Shown: positions 43,513 to 52,379, numbered from the stretch's first letter. The stretch: 64,000 nt of DNA from Flavobacterium litorale (GCF_019613795.1 NZ_CP080429.1:2282501-2346500), one strand, 5' to 3'. Made by a program: numbers and translations. The notes: generated from the sequence alone by a model not told the origin.

Positions 43513-43520
43513 TACCTTTG
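43513..43520 (+). promoter_or_regulatory. Promoter -7 element of the DEAD-box helicase gene
   Basis: TACCTTTG matches TAnnTTTG, 46 bases before the ATG at 43567. The 148-base gap shows no other structure. Confidence 0.5.
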
Positions 43521-43566
43521 TTGCGCTTGGCACGTAGTACTAAGCAGTTAACATACTCATTGATAC

Positions 43567-44835
43567 ATGAAATTTGAAGATCTTAATTTACTGAAAAATA
43601 TACAGCACGCACTTGCTGACCAAGGTTATGAAGCCCCTACTCCAATACAAGCGCAAGCAATACCCATAATACTAGAGGATACTGACTTAGTAGGCTGTGC
43701 ACAAACAGGTACAGGTAAAACAGCCGCTTTTGCCATACCCATATTAAACCAATTGCACCGTATAGTAGGCTCTGCCAAAAAAGTAAAATACATACGTACA
43801 TTAATAATTACACCAACGCGCGAATTAGCATTGCAAATTGGCGAAAGTTTTGATACGTATGGTAAATACACCAACGTACGCCAATTAACCATATTTGGAG
43901 GGGTTAACCAAGTACCACAAACCGACCAACTTAAAAAAGGAGTTGATGTACTTATTGCAACACCTGGTAGGTTACTGGATTTATACAAACAAGGCTTTAT
44001 AAACCTTGACCATTTACACCATTTGGTATTGGATGAAGCCGACCAAATGCTAGACATGGGTTTTATTCACGATGTAAAAAAAATAGTAAAACTAACACCC
44101 GATAATAGGCAAACGCTACTCTTTTCGGCTACTATGCCTATGGCAATACGCGAGCTTGCCGATACTTTTTTAACAAACCCGAAATATGTTTCGGTAACGC
44201 CTGTATCATCTACCGCCGAGCGTGTAAAACAGCAAATTTACTTTGTAGAGAAAAGCGATAAACGCAAATTATTATACCATTTAATTCGTAACGAAAACCT
44301 ATCGAATGTACTAGTATTTACACGTACTAAACATGGTGCGGACAATGCTGTAAAAGCATTAAAAAAGAATGGTATTAATGCAGGTGCTATACACGGCGAT
44401 AAATCGCAAAACGCACGGGTACGAATGCTAGATGCCTTTAAAAATAAGGAAATAGCGGTATTGGTAGCTACCGATATTGCAGCGCGTGGAATTGATATTG
44501 ATAACTTACCGTACGTTATAAACTTTGATTTACCGAATATTCCTGAAACCTATGTACACCGAATTGGGCGTACAGGTAGAGCGGGTAACGAAGGAATTGC
44601 TATTTCATTTTGTAGTAAAGATGAATTACCCTATCTTAAAGATATAGAGAAACTTATACGATTAAAAATTAAGGTGATTGATGGGCATCCTTACCCTCAT
44701 AAAGAGGAAACAGGTAAAAATGCAGAAGAACAAAAACCAGACAAAAGAAATACCAATAATCGTAACAATAGCTCTAAAAAATCAAATTCTCGAAAATCGA
44801 CTACTTCTAAAAAGAATAAAAAACGATGGTACTAA
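43567..44835 (+). CDS. DEAD-box ATP-dependent RNA helicase (RhlE-like)
   Basis: This 422-residue protein has all helicase motifs in order: Q motif PTPIQAQAIPIIL, Walker A CAQTGTGKTAAF, PTRELALQI, TPGRLLDL, DEAD box VLDEADQMLDMGF, SAT, then VFTRTKHGADN, ATDIAARGIDID and HRIGRTGRAG. The C-terminal tail (about 380-422) is low-complexity, rich in Asn, Lys and Ser, typical of cold-adapted RhlE-like helicases of Bacteroidota that act in RNA decay or ribosome assembly. Its stop codon lies inside the loop of the terminator hairpin. Confidence 0.93.
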   Translation: MKFEDLNLLKNIQHALADQGYEAPTPIQAQAIPIILEDTDLVGCAQTGTGKTAAFAIPILNQLHRIVGSAKKVKYIRTLIITPTRELALQIGESFDTYGKYTNVRQLTIFGGVNQVPQTDQLKKGVDVLIATPGRLLDLYKQGFINLDHLHHLVLDEADQMLDMGFIHDVKKIVKLTPDNRQTLLFSATMPMAIRELADTFLTNPKYVSVTPVSSTAERVKQQIYFVEKSDKRKLLYHLIRNENLSNVLVFTRTKHGADNAVKALKKNGINAGAIHGDKSQNARVRMLDAFKNKEIAVLVATDIAARGIDIDNLPYVINFDLPNIPETYVHRIGRTGRAGNEGIAISFCSKDELPYLKDIEKLIRLKIKVIDGHPYPHKEETGKNAEEQKPDKRNTNNRNNSSKKSNSRKSTTSKKNKKRWY

Positions 44836-44849
44836 ACCATCGTTTTTTT
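44818..44849 (+). terminator. Terminator that contains the helicase stop codon
   Basis: ACGATGGT (44823-44830) pairs with ACCATCGT (44836-44843), flanked by A and T runs. The TAA stop (44833-44835) sits in the loop, so the hairpin overlaps the last codons. Confidence 0.88.
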
Positions 44850-44878
44850 ATATCATTCAATAATGACTAATTTTTATT

Positions 44879-45457
44879 CTATGTTGTTGACAATAATCGC
44901 TGAAATAGAGCAGCTTCGTATGTCAACTCTTGGAGTTTTGCTTTCATAGCTTCTTCATCTTTCCATTGAATTACGTTTTTAATATAATTTTGATTTTTCT
45001 GTTGGAATGCTACAGAAACTTCACGCATTTCTTTTGTATCTAAAAAAGAACGAGAAGAAAGCAATAGGTTATAAAACCCCTTTATATTGGCTAAACTTTG
45101 TTTTAAGTCTATCTGCTCTTTTAAATAATAGCGTTTCAAATCATCATTTCCTTCACTAATTAGACGTTCATTGATAATTATAAGCCACGTATTTTTCAAA
45201 TTAGCATCATAATCAGGCTCAGTAGTAATTATATCCTCACGATACATCGTATCAATTTCATTTAAACTGTATTTTGATTTTTCTGCTAAAACAGCATATA
45301 TCAATTTATATTGTGGAATAGAGCCATCTTTTAATCTCTCAGAAGTTAGAGAAATACTTTTGTCATTAGTTTGAATACTTTCTTTTTCTTCAGAGCAACT
45401 TGTAAGCCATACTGCATTAAAGGTTAGCATAGCTATTAAATAAATATATTTTTTCAT
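44879..45457 (-). CDS. Putative lipoprotein, hypothetical
   Basis: This 192-residue exported protein has a signal IYLIAMLTFNAVWLTSCSEEKES with a lipobox-like LTSC at about 18-21, so it is probably lipid-anchored. The mature part is all-helical and charged (KSISLTSERLKDGSIPQYKLIYAVLAEKSKYSLNEIDTMYRED ... IKGFYNLLLSSRSFLDTKEMREVSVAFQQKNQNYIKNVIQWKDEEAMKAKLQEL). No family recognised. The ATG at 45457 is used because it gives the signal peptide; it is 16 bases after the Cys-rich gene, so the two form an operon. Confidence 0.65.
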   Translation of the reverse strand: MKKYIYLIAMLTFNAVWLTSCSEEKESIQTNDKSISLTSERLKDGSIPQYKLIYAVLAEKSKYSLNEIDTMYREDIITTEPDYDANLKNTWLIIINERLISEGNDDLKRYYLKEQIDLKQSLANIKGFYNLLLSSRSFLDTKEMREVSVAFQQKNQNYIKNVIQWKDEEAMKAKLQELTYEAALFQRLLSTT

Positions 45458-45473
45458 ACTATATGGTTTAGAA

Positions 45474-45752
45474 TTAAACACTTTCACAGCAATCGGATTG
45501 CGCTTGATTAGCATTGGAATATGTATATGTTCCAGTTAATGTATAGACTCCATGCCCTTCATGTTCCCATGTAAATGCATATCCAGAATTCGCTAATACT
45601 AGACCAGAACAACAATCAGAACCATCAGATACTATACTAAATTCAATTGTTTTCCCTGCACTTTTCGTACCACAACCGCACACCTTACTCTGTGGAATAC
45701 AGTCTATACCAAAGAACATCAGGAGTAGTATAAATAAGTTTTTTAACTTCAT
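45474..45752 (-). CDS. Small exported cysteine-rich protein, hypothetical
   Basis: This 92-residue protein has a hydrophobic signal (MKLKNLFILLLMFFGID) followed by a short beta-rich domain with seven cysteines clustered as CxC (VCGCG) and two vicinal pairs (SDCCSG, SDCCES). The middle reads YAFTWEHEGHGVYTLTGTYTYSN, like a small immunoglobulin-type or bacteriocin-like fold, but no family is clear. A promoter on the minus strand is well formed: TAGCTTTG (45776-45783) with TTTG nineteen bases upstream (45803-45806). It is the first gene of a two-gene operon with the lipoprotein that follows. Confidence 0.6.
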   Translation of the reverse strand: MKLKNLFILLLMFFGIDCIPQSKVCGCGTKSAGKTIEFSIVSDGSDCCSGLVLANSGYAFTWEHEGHGVYTLTGTYTYSNANQAQSDCCESV

Positions 45753-45775
45753 AATAGTAATTTTTAGTAGTACAA

Positions 45776-45806
45776 CAAAGCTAAAAAACAAAACAATAAA
45801 AACAAA
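45776..45806 (-). promoter_or_regulatory. Promoter of the Cys-rich protein / lipoprotein operon
   Basis: Read on the minus strand: TTTG (45803-45806), 19-base spacer, TAGCTTTG (45776-45783). It is one of the best matches to the Bacteroidota promoter consensus in the window. Confidence 0.7.
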
Positions 45807-45849
45807 TTATTATATTGAAAATCAATAGCTTATAATTATAAAGAAAAAA

Positions 45850-46350
45850 TCAAACCCTTTCTCTCCCCAACTCTATAGCCTCAAGATTTTCTATTTTATC
45901 ACCATCAATAGTAAAGCGTAGCATGGTACGCACTTGGTGGAAACCATGTACTCCTGCCGCACCAGGATTCATATGCAATACATCTAGTTTTTTATCAAAT
46001 TGCACTTTAAGTATATGCGAATGCCCACAAATAAATAATTTCGGCGGATTTGCCCTAATTTCATCCCTCACAGCAACATTGTATTTACCGGGATAACCGC
46101 CAATATGTGTTATCCAAACATCTACGCCTTCGCACATAAAACGGTTGTTTAATGGGAATTCCTGTCGTGCTTCGTTATTATCAATATTACCATATACGGC
46201 GCGTAAAGGTTTCTCTTTTTGTATGGCATCCGTTACTTTAAGGTCGCCAATATCGCCTGCGTGCCACACCTCGTCAGCAAGTCGAACATATTTTAAAATT
46301 GTATCGTCTATATGGCTATGCGTATCAGATAATAATAGAATTTTTTTCAT
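45850..46350 (-). CDS. YfcE/MJ0936 family metallophosphoesterase
   Basis: This 166-residue calcineurin-like phosphoesterase has metal ligands in LLSDTHSHID (about 6-15), WHAGDIGD, GNIDNNE, THIGGYPGKYN and CGHSHI, the complete set for YfcE-type enzymes that hydrolyse phosphodiesters or phosphorylated metabolites. Full length. The start at 46350 is used; a -7 element TACTTTTG on the minus strand (46355-46362) ends four bases before it, so the mRNA would be leaderless or nearly so. It is divergent from the following lipoprotein gene. Confidence 0.88.
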   Translation of the reverse strand: MKKILLLSDTHSHIDDTILKYVRLADEVWHAGDIGDLKVTDAIQKEKPLRAVYGNIDNNEARQEFPLNNRFMCEGVDVWITHIGGYPGKYNVAVRDEIRANPPKLFICGHSHILKVQFDKKLDVLHMNPGAAGVHGFHQVRTMLRFTIDGDKIENLEAIELGRERV

Positions 46351-46435
46351 ACCACAAAAGTAATAAAACTGAGTTGTCACAAATAATGCTTTGTTACACT
46401 ATAACCATACACAGATTTTTTATAAATTGCCAATT

Positions 46436-47350
46436 ATGAATACGATACAAAAAAAATTAATTCTAGTAAGTATATTATTAGGCATAGGGTTATTAAACAG
46501 TTGCAAAAACAATAATGATACTATTGCAATAGAAGACAATAAAACACGGAAAGTAACTATTGCTACTACGAGTAATGAACCTGAATATAAAGAACAAGAG
46601 AAGGAAATAGATTATACCAATACTATTACTGACATCTCTAAAACTAATATTCATTTTCCCGATTTTAAAGTAGTAATTCAAGGCTATAAGGGCTACGAGA
46701 TTGATAGTTATGACGGTGAAATACTAGGTTTATCAGAAAATAATGCATCGTTAGTTAGTAAAGACGATGGGTACGAATATATAGTAGCCAAGCAAGACAC
46801 CTTGTTTCTGTATGAAACAATGGACGAACGAATAAACGAAAATGCCATAAAAATACTACCCAATACCAACGGAGATACTTTTAAAGTATATGGTGGCTAT
46901 GTAGGGTTAGTATACGAATTGATTAATACCGAAGGTATGGAGCCAGAAGCCATTAATAAGGCTTACGAAGGTAGTTTGCGTATTAATGAAGTTACAAAGT
47001 ACATAGCACTTACAGATACTGGTAATTTTAACTTCAAATCATTATCCGATAATGATTTTGAAATCAAAGTACAGAAAGATATTCTGGACAAGGAAACAAA
47101 CACCACAAAGTATAAAAATGAGCATGTTATATCGTCAACCGAAGAGTTTAAAAAGGTAAAACAAAAATACGGAATGCGTGATACTCTTGTAGAGATTCCT
47201 ATGGAGTTTACCGAATTTGCTACGCTCACAAAAAATGGGAAACTCTTTAATTATATGTTCGATTCTCATATATTCCGTATCGAACAATATCGTAATAACA
47301 TAAAAATCAGTACTAAGTATATTGTTATCAATATTATGTATGGTTGTTAG
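46436..47350 (+). CDS. Putative lipoprotein, hypothetical
   Basis: This 304-residue exported protein has the signal KKLILVSILLGIGLLNSC, with a lipobox-like LNSC ending at Cys23. A Thr/Ser/Asn-rich linker (about 24-65) and a mixed alpha/beta domain follow, with FPDFKVVIQGYKGYEIDSYDGEILGLSEN, GDTFKVYGGYVGLVYELINTEG and a C-terminal part ending IKISTKYIVINIMYGC. No family recognised. The ATG at 46436 gives the signal peptide; the frame extends upstream but without a credible leader. It is followed by truA after an 84-base gap. Confidence 0.65.
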   Translation: MNTIQKKLILVSILLGIGLLNSCKNNNDTIAIEDNKTRKVTIATTSNEPEYKEQEKEIDYTNTITDISKTNIHFPDFKVVIQGYKGYEIDSYDGEILGLSENNASLVSKDDGYEYIVAKQDTLFLYETMDERINENAIKILPNTNGDTFKVYGGYVGLVYELINTEGMEPEAINKAYEGSLRINEVTKYIALTDTGNFNFKSLSDNDFEIKVQKDILDKETNTTKYKNEHVISSTEEFKKVKQKYGMRDTLVEIPMEFTEFATLTKNGKLFNYMFDSHIFRIEQYRNNIKISTKYIVINIMYGC

Positions 47351-47434
47351 TAATTACAGGTTAAAATTGCATTAAATAGCCTCAATTAAAAAAATGTAAA
47401 ACTGTATCTTTACAGCTCATTTTAGCACACTATA

Positions 47435-48169
47435 TTGAGGTACTTTATCGAATTTGCATACAACGGAAAAAACTATTGTGGGTGGCAATACCAACCGCAC
47501 AGCCCCTCGGTGCAAGAAACCCTCAACAAAGCATTATCTACTATATTACGAGCAGATGTAGATATTACAGGTGCAGGACGTACTGATACTGGGGTACACG
47601 CCAAACAAATGTATGCACATTTTGATTTTGATGAATTATTTGATACCGATTTGTTGATCCATAAACTGAATGGTTTTTTACCTGATGATATTGTTATCTA
47701 TCAATTTATACCTGTAGCGAGTACAGCACATGCACGTTTTGATGCAACAAGCCGTACGTACGAATACCACATACACACTTATAAAGATGTTTTTAATAAC
47801 AAAGGGAGTTGGTACAATAGTAACCCTCTGGATGTAAGTGCAATGAACGAAGTAGCAAAAGTGTTGTTTGAGTACACCGATTTTAAATGTTTTAGTAAAA
47901 CACATACCGATGTTAAAACCTTTAATTGCGTTATAAAAGAAGCGTATTGGACACAGAACGGGAATCAACTTGTTTTTACCATAAGTGCCGACCGCTTTTT
48001 GCGCAATATGGTACGCGCCATAGTAGGTACATTAATACAGGTGGGCATTGGCAAGAAAAATATTGACGACTTTAGAGCAGTTATTGAAAGCCAAGACAGG
48101 AGTAATGCTGGCTTCTCCGTTCCTGCGCACGGGCTGTACCTAACCAAGGTAAATTATCCGTACCTTTAA
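47435..48169 (+). CDS. truA: tRNA pseudouridine(38-40) synthase
   Basis: This 244-residue enzyme isomerises uridines 38-40 in the anticodon stem of tRNAs. The catalytic Asp is in GAGRTDTGVHAKQMYAHFD (about 51-69). Other motifs are RYFIEFAYNGKNYCGWQYQP at the start, FDATSRTYEYHI, and CVIKEAYW...FTISADRFLRNMVRAIVGTLIQVGIGK. It begins with TTG at 47435, since the conserved RYFIEFAYNG starts immediately after it and no ATG or GTG is available. The ABC exporter gene starts 14 bases after its stop, so both are probably in one operon. Confidence 0.95.
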   Translation: MRYFIEFAYNGKNYCGWQYQPHSPSVQETLNKALSTILRADVDITGAGRTDTGVHAKQMYAHFDFDELFDTDLLIHKLNGFLPDDIVIYQFIPVASTAHARFDATSRTYEYHIHTYKDVFNNKGSWYNSNPLDVSAMNEVAKVLFEYTDFKCFSKTHTDVKTFNCVIKEAYWTQNGNQLVFTISADRFLRNMVRAIVGTLIQVGIGKKNIDDFRAVIESQDRSNAGFSVPAHGLYLTKVNYPYL

Positions 48170-48183
48170 GCCATAAAAGTGAC

Positions 48184-49944
48184 ATGAAACCCATAAAGAT
48201 AAAATCTACATCGTTAAAAAAAGTATTGCGCTTTGCAAAACCCTATAAAAAACGATACATAAGCGTAATACTATTTGCAATACTACTTTCCCTATTTGCA
48301 GCACTACGCCCCTATTTATTAAAGCAAACGGTAGATAGTTACGTAAGCACGGGCAATAAAGAAGGTTTACTCCATTACATACTATTAATGGGGTTTGTGC
48401 TTTTTTGCGAAGTAGCATCGCAATTTTATTTTGTGTACTGGGCAAACTGGTTAGGGCAGGATATTGTAAAAGATATTCGCGAAAAACTATTCAGCCATAT
48501 TTCGGCTTTTAAAATGAAGTTTTACGACAGCGAGCCTGTAGGGAAACTCGTAACCCGTACCGTTTTCGATATCGAGTCGATAGCCAAAATATTTAGCCAA
48601 GGATTGTTCATGATTATTAGCGACCTGTTTAAAATGGTTGTTGTACTCGGCTTTATGTTTTACATGAACTGGAAACTAACACTAATAGTGCTCCTTGCTA
48701 TGCCTATATTACTATATGCAATACGCGTTTTTCAGTTAAAAATGAAAGGAGCATTCCAAGAAGTACGTACACAAGTAGCCAACCTAAACACCTTTGTACA
48801 AGAAAGGCTAACAGGTATGAAAATTGTACAGCTATTTAACCGTGAGGATATTGAATACGAAAAATTTAAAGTAATAAACAAAAAGCACAATAAAGCATGG
48901 CTACGCAACATCCTCTATAACTCCATCTTCTTCCCTATTGCCGATACCATTTCATCCATAACATTAGGATTCATCATTTGGTATGGCGGGCTAAATATTA
49001 TCAATGGCGATAATATTACAAGTTTTGGCGACCTTTTCGCCTATACCATGCTTATAAGTATGCTATTTAACCCATTACGCCAAATAGCCGATAAATTTAA
49101 CGAGCTCCAAATGGGTATTATAGCCTCCGATAGGGTTTTAGAGTTACTCGAAATAGAAGAGTTTGTACAAACACAGGGTACCAAACAGGCAAAACACTTT
49201 AAAGGTGAAATTACTTTTAAAGATGTACGCTTTGGGTACATTCCCGAAGAAGAAGTTATTAAAGGCATTAACCTCAATGTAAAAGCAGGCGAAACCATAG
49301 CTATAGTAGGTGCCACAGGAGCAGGAAAATCGACGATAATTAACTTACTCAATCGTTTTTACGAGATAGATAGCGGTAGCATTATGGTAGATGGTACAAA
49401 CATCAACCAATTCCAACTAAACAGCTTACGGAAACAAATAGCCATTGTGTTGCAAGACGTTTTCCTGTTTGCAGATAGCATACTCAACAACATTACACTA
49501 AATAACCCAAACATTACGCGCAAAGACGTTATACAAGCCGCTAAAGATATTGGCGTAAACGACTTTATTATGAGCCTACCCAACGGTTACGACTACAATG
49601 TAAAAGAGCGCGGCGTAATGCTATCCTCAGGGCAACGGCAACTTATCGCATTTTTACGAGCCTATGTAAGCAACCCAAGTATATTAATACTGGACGAAGC
49701 AACATCATCCGTAGATACCTATTCGGAAGAACTAATACAAACTGCAACCGAAAAAATTACCCAAGGACGTACCTCCATAGTAATTGCACACCGCTTGGCT
49801 ACCATTGTAAACGCCGATAAAATTATTGTAATGGACAAAGGCTTAATTGTAGAAGAAGGCACCCATCAACAACTTATTGACCGAGAAACGGGCTACTACA
49901 AAAATTTATACGATTCGCAGTTTGCGGTGGAGGCTGGAGAGTAA
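48184..49944 (+). CDS. ABC exporter, MsbA/MdlB-like, fused permease and ATPase
   Basis: This 586-residue half-transporter works as a homodimer or heterodimer. Six membrane helices occupy about 25-315 and the nucleotide-binding domain about 340-580. That domain has Walker A VGATGAGKSTI, Q-loop VLQDVFLFADS, signature MLSSGQRQLIAFLRA, Walker B ILILDEATSSVD and H-loop VIAHRLATI. It is closest in layout to lipid or multidrug exporters (MsbA, MdlB); the substrate cannot be read from the sequence. It follows truA by 14 bases. Confidence 0.93.
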   Translation: MKPIKIKSTSLKKVLRFAKPYKKRYISVILFAILLSLFAALRPYLLKQTVDSYVSTGNKEGLLHYILLMGFVLFCEVASQFYFVYWANWLGQDIVKDIREKLFSHISAFKMKFYDSEPVGKLVTRTVFDIESIAKIFSQGLFMIISDLFKMVVVLGFMFYMNWKLTLIVLLAMPILLYAIRVFQLKMKGAFQEVRTQVANLNTFVQERLTGMKIVQLFNREDIEYEKFKVINKKHNKAWLRNILYNSIFFPIADTISSITLGFIIWYGGLNIINGDNITSFGDLFAYTMLISMLFNPLRQIADKFNELQMGIIASDRVLELLEIEEFVQTQGTKQAKHFKGEITFKDVRFGYIPEEEVIKGINLNVKAGETIAIVGATGAGKSTIINLLNRFYEIDSGSIMVDGTNINQFQLNSLRKQIAIVLQDVFLFADSILNNITLNNPNITRKDVIQAAKDIGVNDFIMSLPNGYDYNVKERGVMLSSGQRQLIAFLRAYVSNPSILILDEATSSVDTYSEELIQTATEKITQGRTSIVIAHRLATIVNADKIIVMDKGLIVEEGTHQQLIDRETGYYKNLYDSQFAVEAGE

Positions 49945-49965
49945 ATTATTTTTTATATCCGACAA

Positions 49966-50002
49966 AAGTAATAAATTAGTTTAATAACTAATTTAATTAC
50001 TT
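49966..50002. promoter_or_regulatory. Long inverted repeat abutting the RloC-like start codon
   Basis: The left arm (49966-49981, beginning AAGTAAT and ending AAATTAGTT) and the right arm (49986-50002) pair over 16 bp with one bulged base, enclosing the four-base loop TAAT. The inner 9 bp are perfect. The right arm ends at the base before the ATG (50003). In the mRNA this would be a hairpin over the ribosome-access region; in DNA it could be an operator. No T run follows, so it is not a terminator. Confidence 0.6.
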
Positions 50003-52306
50003 ATGATTAAAAAAATACAAACTATTAATGACTTTGGAGTTTATAAAGACTTCAACTGGGGAAAAATCTCAAATTTTAAGAAAAAAAATATCCTATACGG
50101 CTGGAATTACTCAGGAAAAACAACTTTGTCAAGACTATTTGAGTGTTTGAGAGATAAAAAAGTTCACCCACACTTCGAAAACAGCCAATTTAAAATTATT
50201 GTCGAAGAAAACACAGAAATCAATCAAAATAATATAGACACTTCTAATGAAAAAATATTAATCTATAATTCAGATTACATATTAGAAAATTTGCGATGGG
50301 ACTTAGACAATAAAATTAACGGAATAACATTTGACGTTGGCGAAAAAATTTTAGTAAGAGAAAAAATACAAAAAAACAAGTTAACAATCAGTAAAATAAA
50401 TGGAAATGAAAATGAGAGTGGTAGAAAAGAAATTTACTTAAATGCTCTTCATAACTTTTATCCTTTTGAAGAATATAAATTTTCAAATGAAGCTAAAAAA
50501 ATTAAAAATGATATCTTTAATAGCTTAATTGATTTTGATAAGCGTCATTATAAAAAAATTAAGAATGAGGTTATTTCAAATTTAAATGAACACATTTTAG
50601 ACAACGAAAAACTAATTTACTGCAAAAAAGTATCTATTGCTTCGAACAACAAAGATAAGATTGGTCTAATAGATTATGACATTAACTTAAATAGTATTAT
50701 TATTTCGGTCAACAATGTGTTGGCTCACGAATTAGATCCTGAAAACATAATTGAAATTTTCTCAACTAGTGTTCAAAGTTGGTTAAAAGAAGGTATACTG
50801 TTACATGAAAATGAAAATAATTGCTTGTTTTGCGGCAATAATTTATCCAATATAAGAAAAAAGACCTTAAATGATTATTTATCAAGCGAAGTGTCAAAGC
50901 TAAGAGATAGAACTTCTAGCTTAATACTGGAAATCGAAGATGAAATACAAAAGATTAATGAAATAAAGCTCCCTAAAAGTAAAAATGATTTTTTTGAATC
51001 TTACCAAAGAGATTATAATTTACAATTAGAGAATTTGAACCAGTATATACCTAAAATTATTGATTACTTCAAATTGCTGATAGATAAACTCAAAGAAAAA
51101 GAATCTAATAAAATATTCAAGTCAATAACTGTACACTCACTCGAATCAGAAATAATAAATGAGTTTAAAATCTCAATATTAGCAATAAATAACATTATAA
51201 ACGACAATAACGATCTAATCGATAATTTTATAGATATTCAAAACGATTCTAGGCTTTTAGTAAAAAAACATTATGTAGCTGACTACCTGATTGAAGAAGA
51301 TTATCTAATTAAGGAAAAAAAGAAAGATTTTGCAATGCGTTGTTTAGAGCGATACGAAAAGTTGGTAAAAAAGCTTGAAGAAAATAATTATGACCTAGAA
51401 TCAGAACTAAAAAGTATTACATTAGGGAGAAAAGAATTTAATGATTTTATAAATAAATTTCTAAACAGAGACGATATTAAAATAGAGGTTAGTGAAGACG
51501 AAAAGTTTATTTTAAAAAGAGGAAACGTCATTGCTCAAAATTTCAGTGAAGGTGAAAAAACAGCAATCTCTTTTTCGTACTTTTTGGTGACTTTGCAAAG
51601 TTTGTTCAAAAAAAATGAACTTTTTGAGTATATCATTTTTATAGATGATCCCATATCTAGTTTAGATATTAATCACATTACACAAGTTTATTCAATAATA
51701 AACTCATTTTTTTTCAGAAAAGGAATCGACGAAAATAATAGTGAAAAGATTGTTGAGTGTTTTAAACAATTATTTATATCAACACATAATTCTGATTTTT
51801 TTGCTTTTTTAAAAGATTCAAATCGTATAAACAAAAAAAAGAAAATTGATGGTTATCAACAACCTACTTCAGAATATTATTTGATTCAAAAAGTGTCAAA
51901 ATCTGCATCTGAAATAAAGCCATTACCCAAAAGTCTTAAAAATCATAAATCAGAATATTTATACTTGTTTGAGTTAATTTTCGGTTTTCATTCATCTTTA
52001 GATAAAGAGAATGATGAGCGATTAATTCTATTACCTAATGCGATTAGACGATTTTTAGAAATTTATACTTTAATGAAATTACCAAGCTCAACTGATGAGG
52101 TTGATAATCGATTAAAAATATTATTCCCTGAATATAGTGAACTAAAAACTTTACATCATTTTTCTCATTTTACAAATCTTGATAAAGTTACAAAACATGA
52201 TAGCTTGATAATGAATTTACCACAAGCAATAGATGAATTAATCAATATCTTAGAAAAAGATGAAATTCATTTTAATTCGTTAAAATCAGGCTTTAATCTA
52301 AACTAA
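50003..52306 (+). CDS. RloC-like anticodon nuclease (AAA_13 ATPase with zinc hook and PrrC-type triad)
   Basis: This 767-residue protein has an ABC-type ATPase head split by coiled coils: Walker A GWNYSGKTT (33-41), signature NFSEGEKTA (S515-K519), Walker B IIFIDDPISSLD (D548) and H-loop ISTHNSDFF. A CLFCG pair (Cys274, Cys277) flanked by helices looks like the zinc hook of RloC. After the ATPase, R682-x3-E686-x31-H718 has the same spacing as the PrrC catalytic triad Arg320/Glu324/His356. RloC-type enzymes cut tRNA at the anticodon after phage attack or DNA damage. It is a solitary gene with no type I restriction genes beside it, clearly more A+T rich than its neighbours, and preceded by an inverted repeat. 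Confidence 0.78.
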   Translation: MIKKIQTINDFGVYKDFNWGKISNFKKKNILYGWNYSGKTTLSRLFECLRDKKVHPHFENSQFKIIVEENTEINQNNIDTSNEKILIYNSDYILENLRWDLDNKINGITFDVGEKILVREKIQKNKLTISKINGNENESGRKEIYLNALHNFYPFEEYKFSNEAKKIKNDIFNSLIDFDKRHYKKIKNEVISNLNEHILDNEKLIYCKKVSIASNNKDKIGLIDYDINLNSIIISVNNVLAHELDPENIIEIFSTSVQSWLKEGILLHENENNCLFCGNNLSNIRKKTLNDYLSSEVSKLRDRTSSLILEIEDEIQKINEIKLPKSKNDFFESYQRDYNLQLENLNQYIPKIIDYFKLLIDKLKEKESNKIFKSITVHSLESEIINEFKISILAINNIINDNNDLIDNFIDIQNDSRLLVKKHYVADYLIEEDYLIKEKKKDFAMRCLERYEKLVKKLEENNYDLESELKSITLGRKEFNDFINKFLNRDDIKIEVSEDEKFILKRGNVIAQNFSEGEKTAISFSYFLVTLQSLFKKNELFEYIIFIDDPISSLDINHITQVYSIINSFFFRKGIDENNSEKIVECFKQLFISTHNSDFFAFLKDSNRINKKKKIDGYQQPTSEYYLIQKVSKSASEIKPLPKSLKNHKSEYLYLFELIFGFHSSLDKENDERLILLPNAIRRFLEIYTLMKLPSSTDEVDNRLKILFPEYSELKTLHHFSHFTNLDKVTKHDSLIMNLPQAIDELINILEKDEIHFNSLKSGFNLN

Positions 52307-52379
52307 TTAAACATTTCCCTCTTTCCAAATAAATACCTAATTTCGTAAACTTAAAAATAAACGAGAAAAAACCATATTC

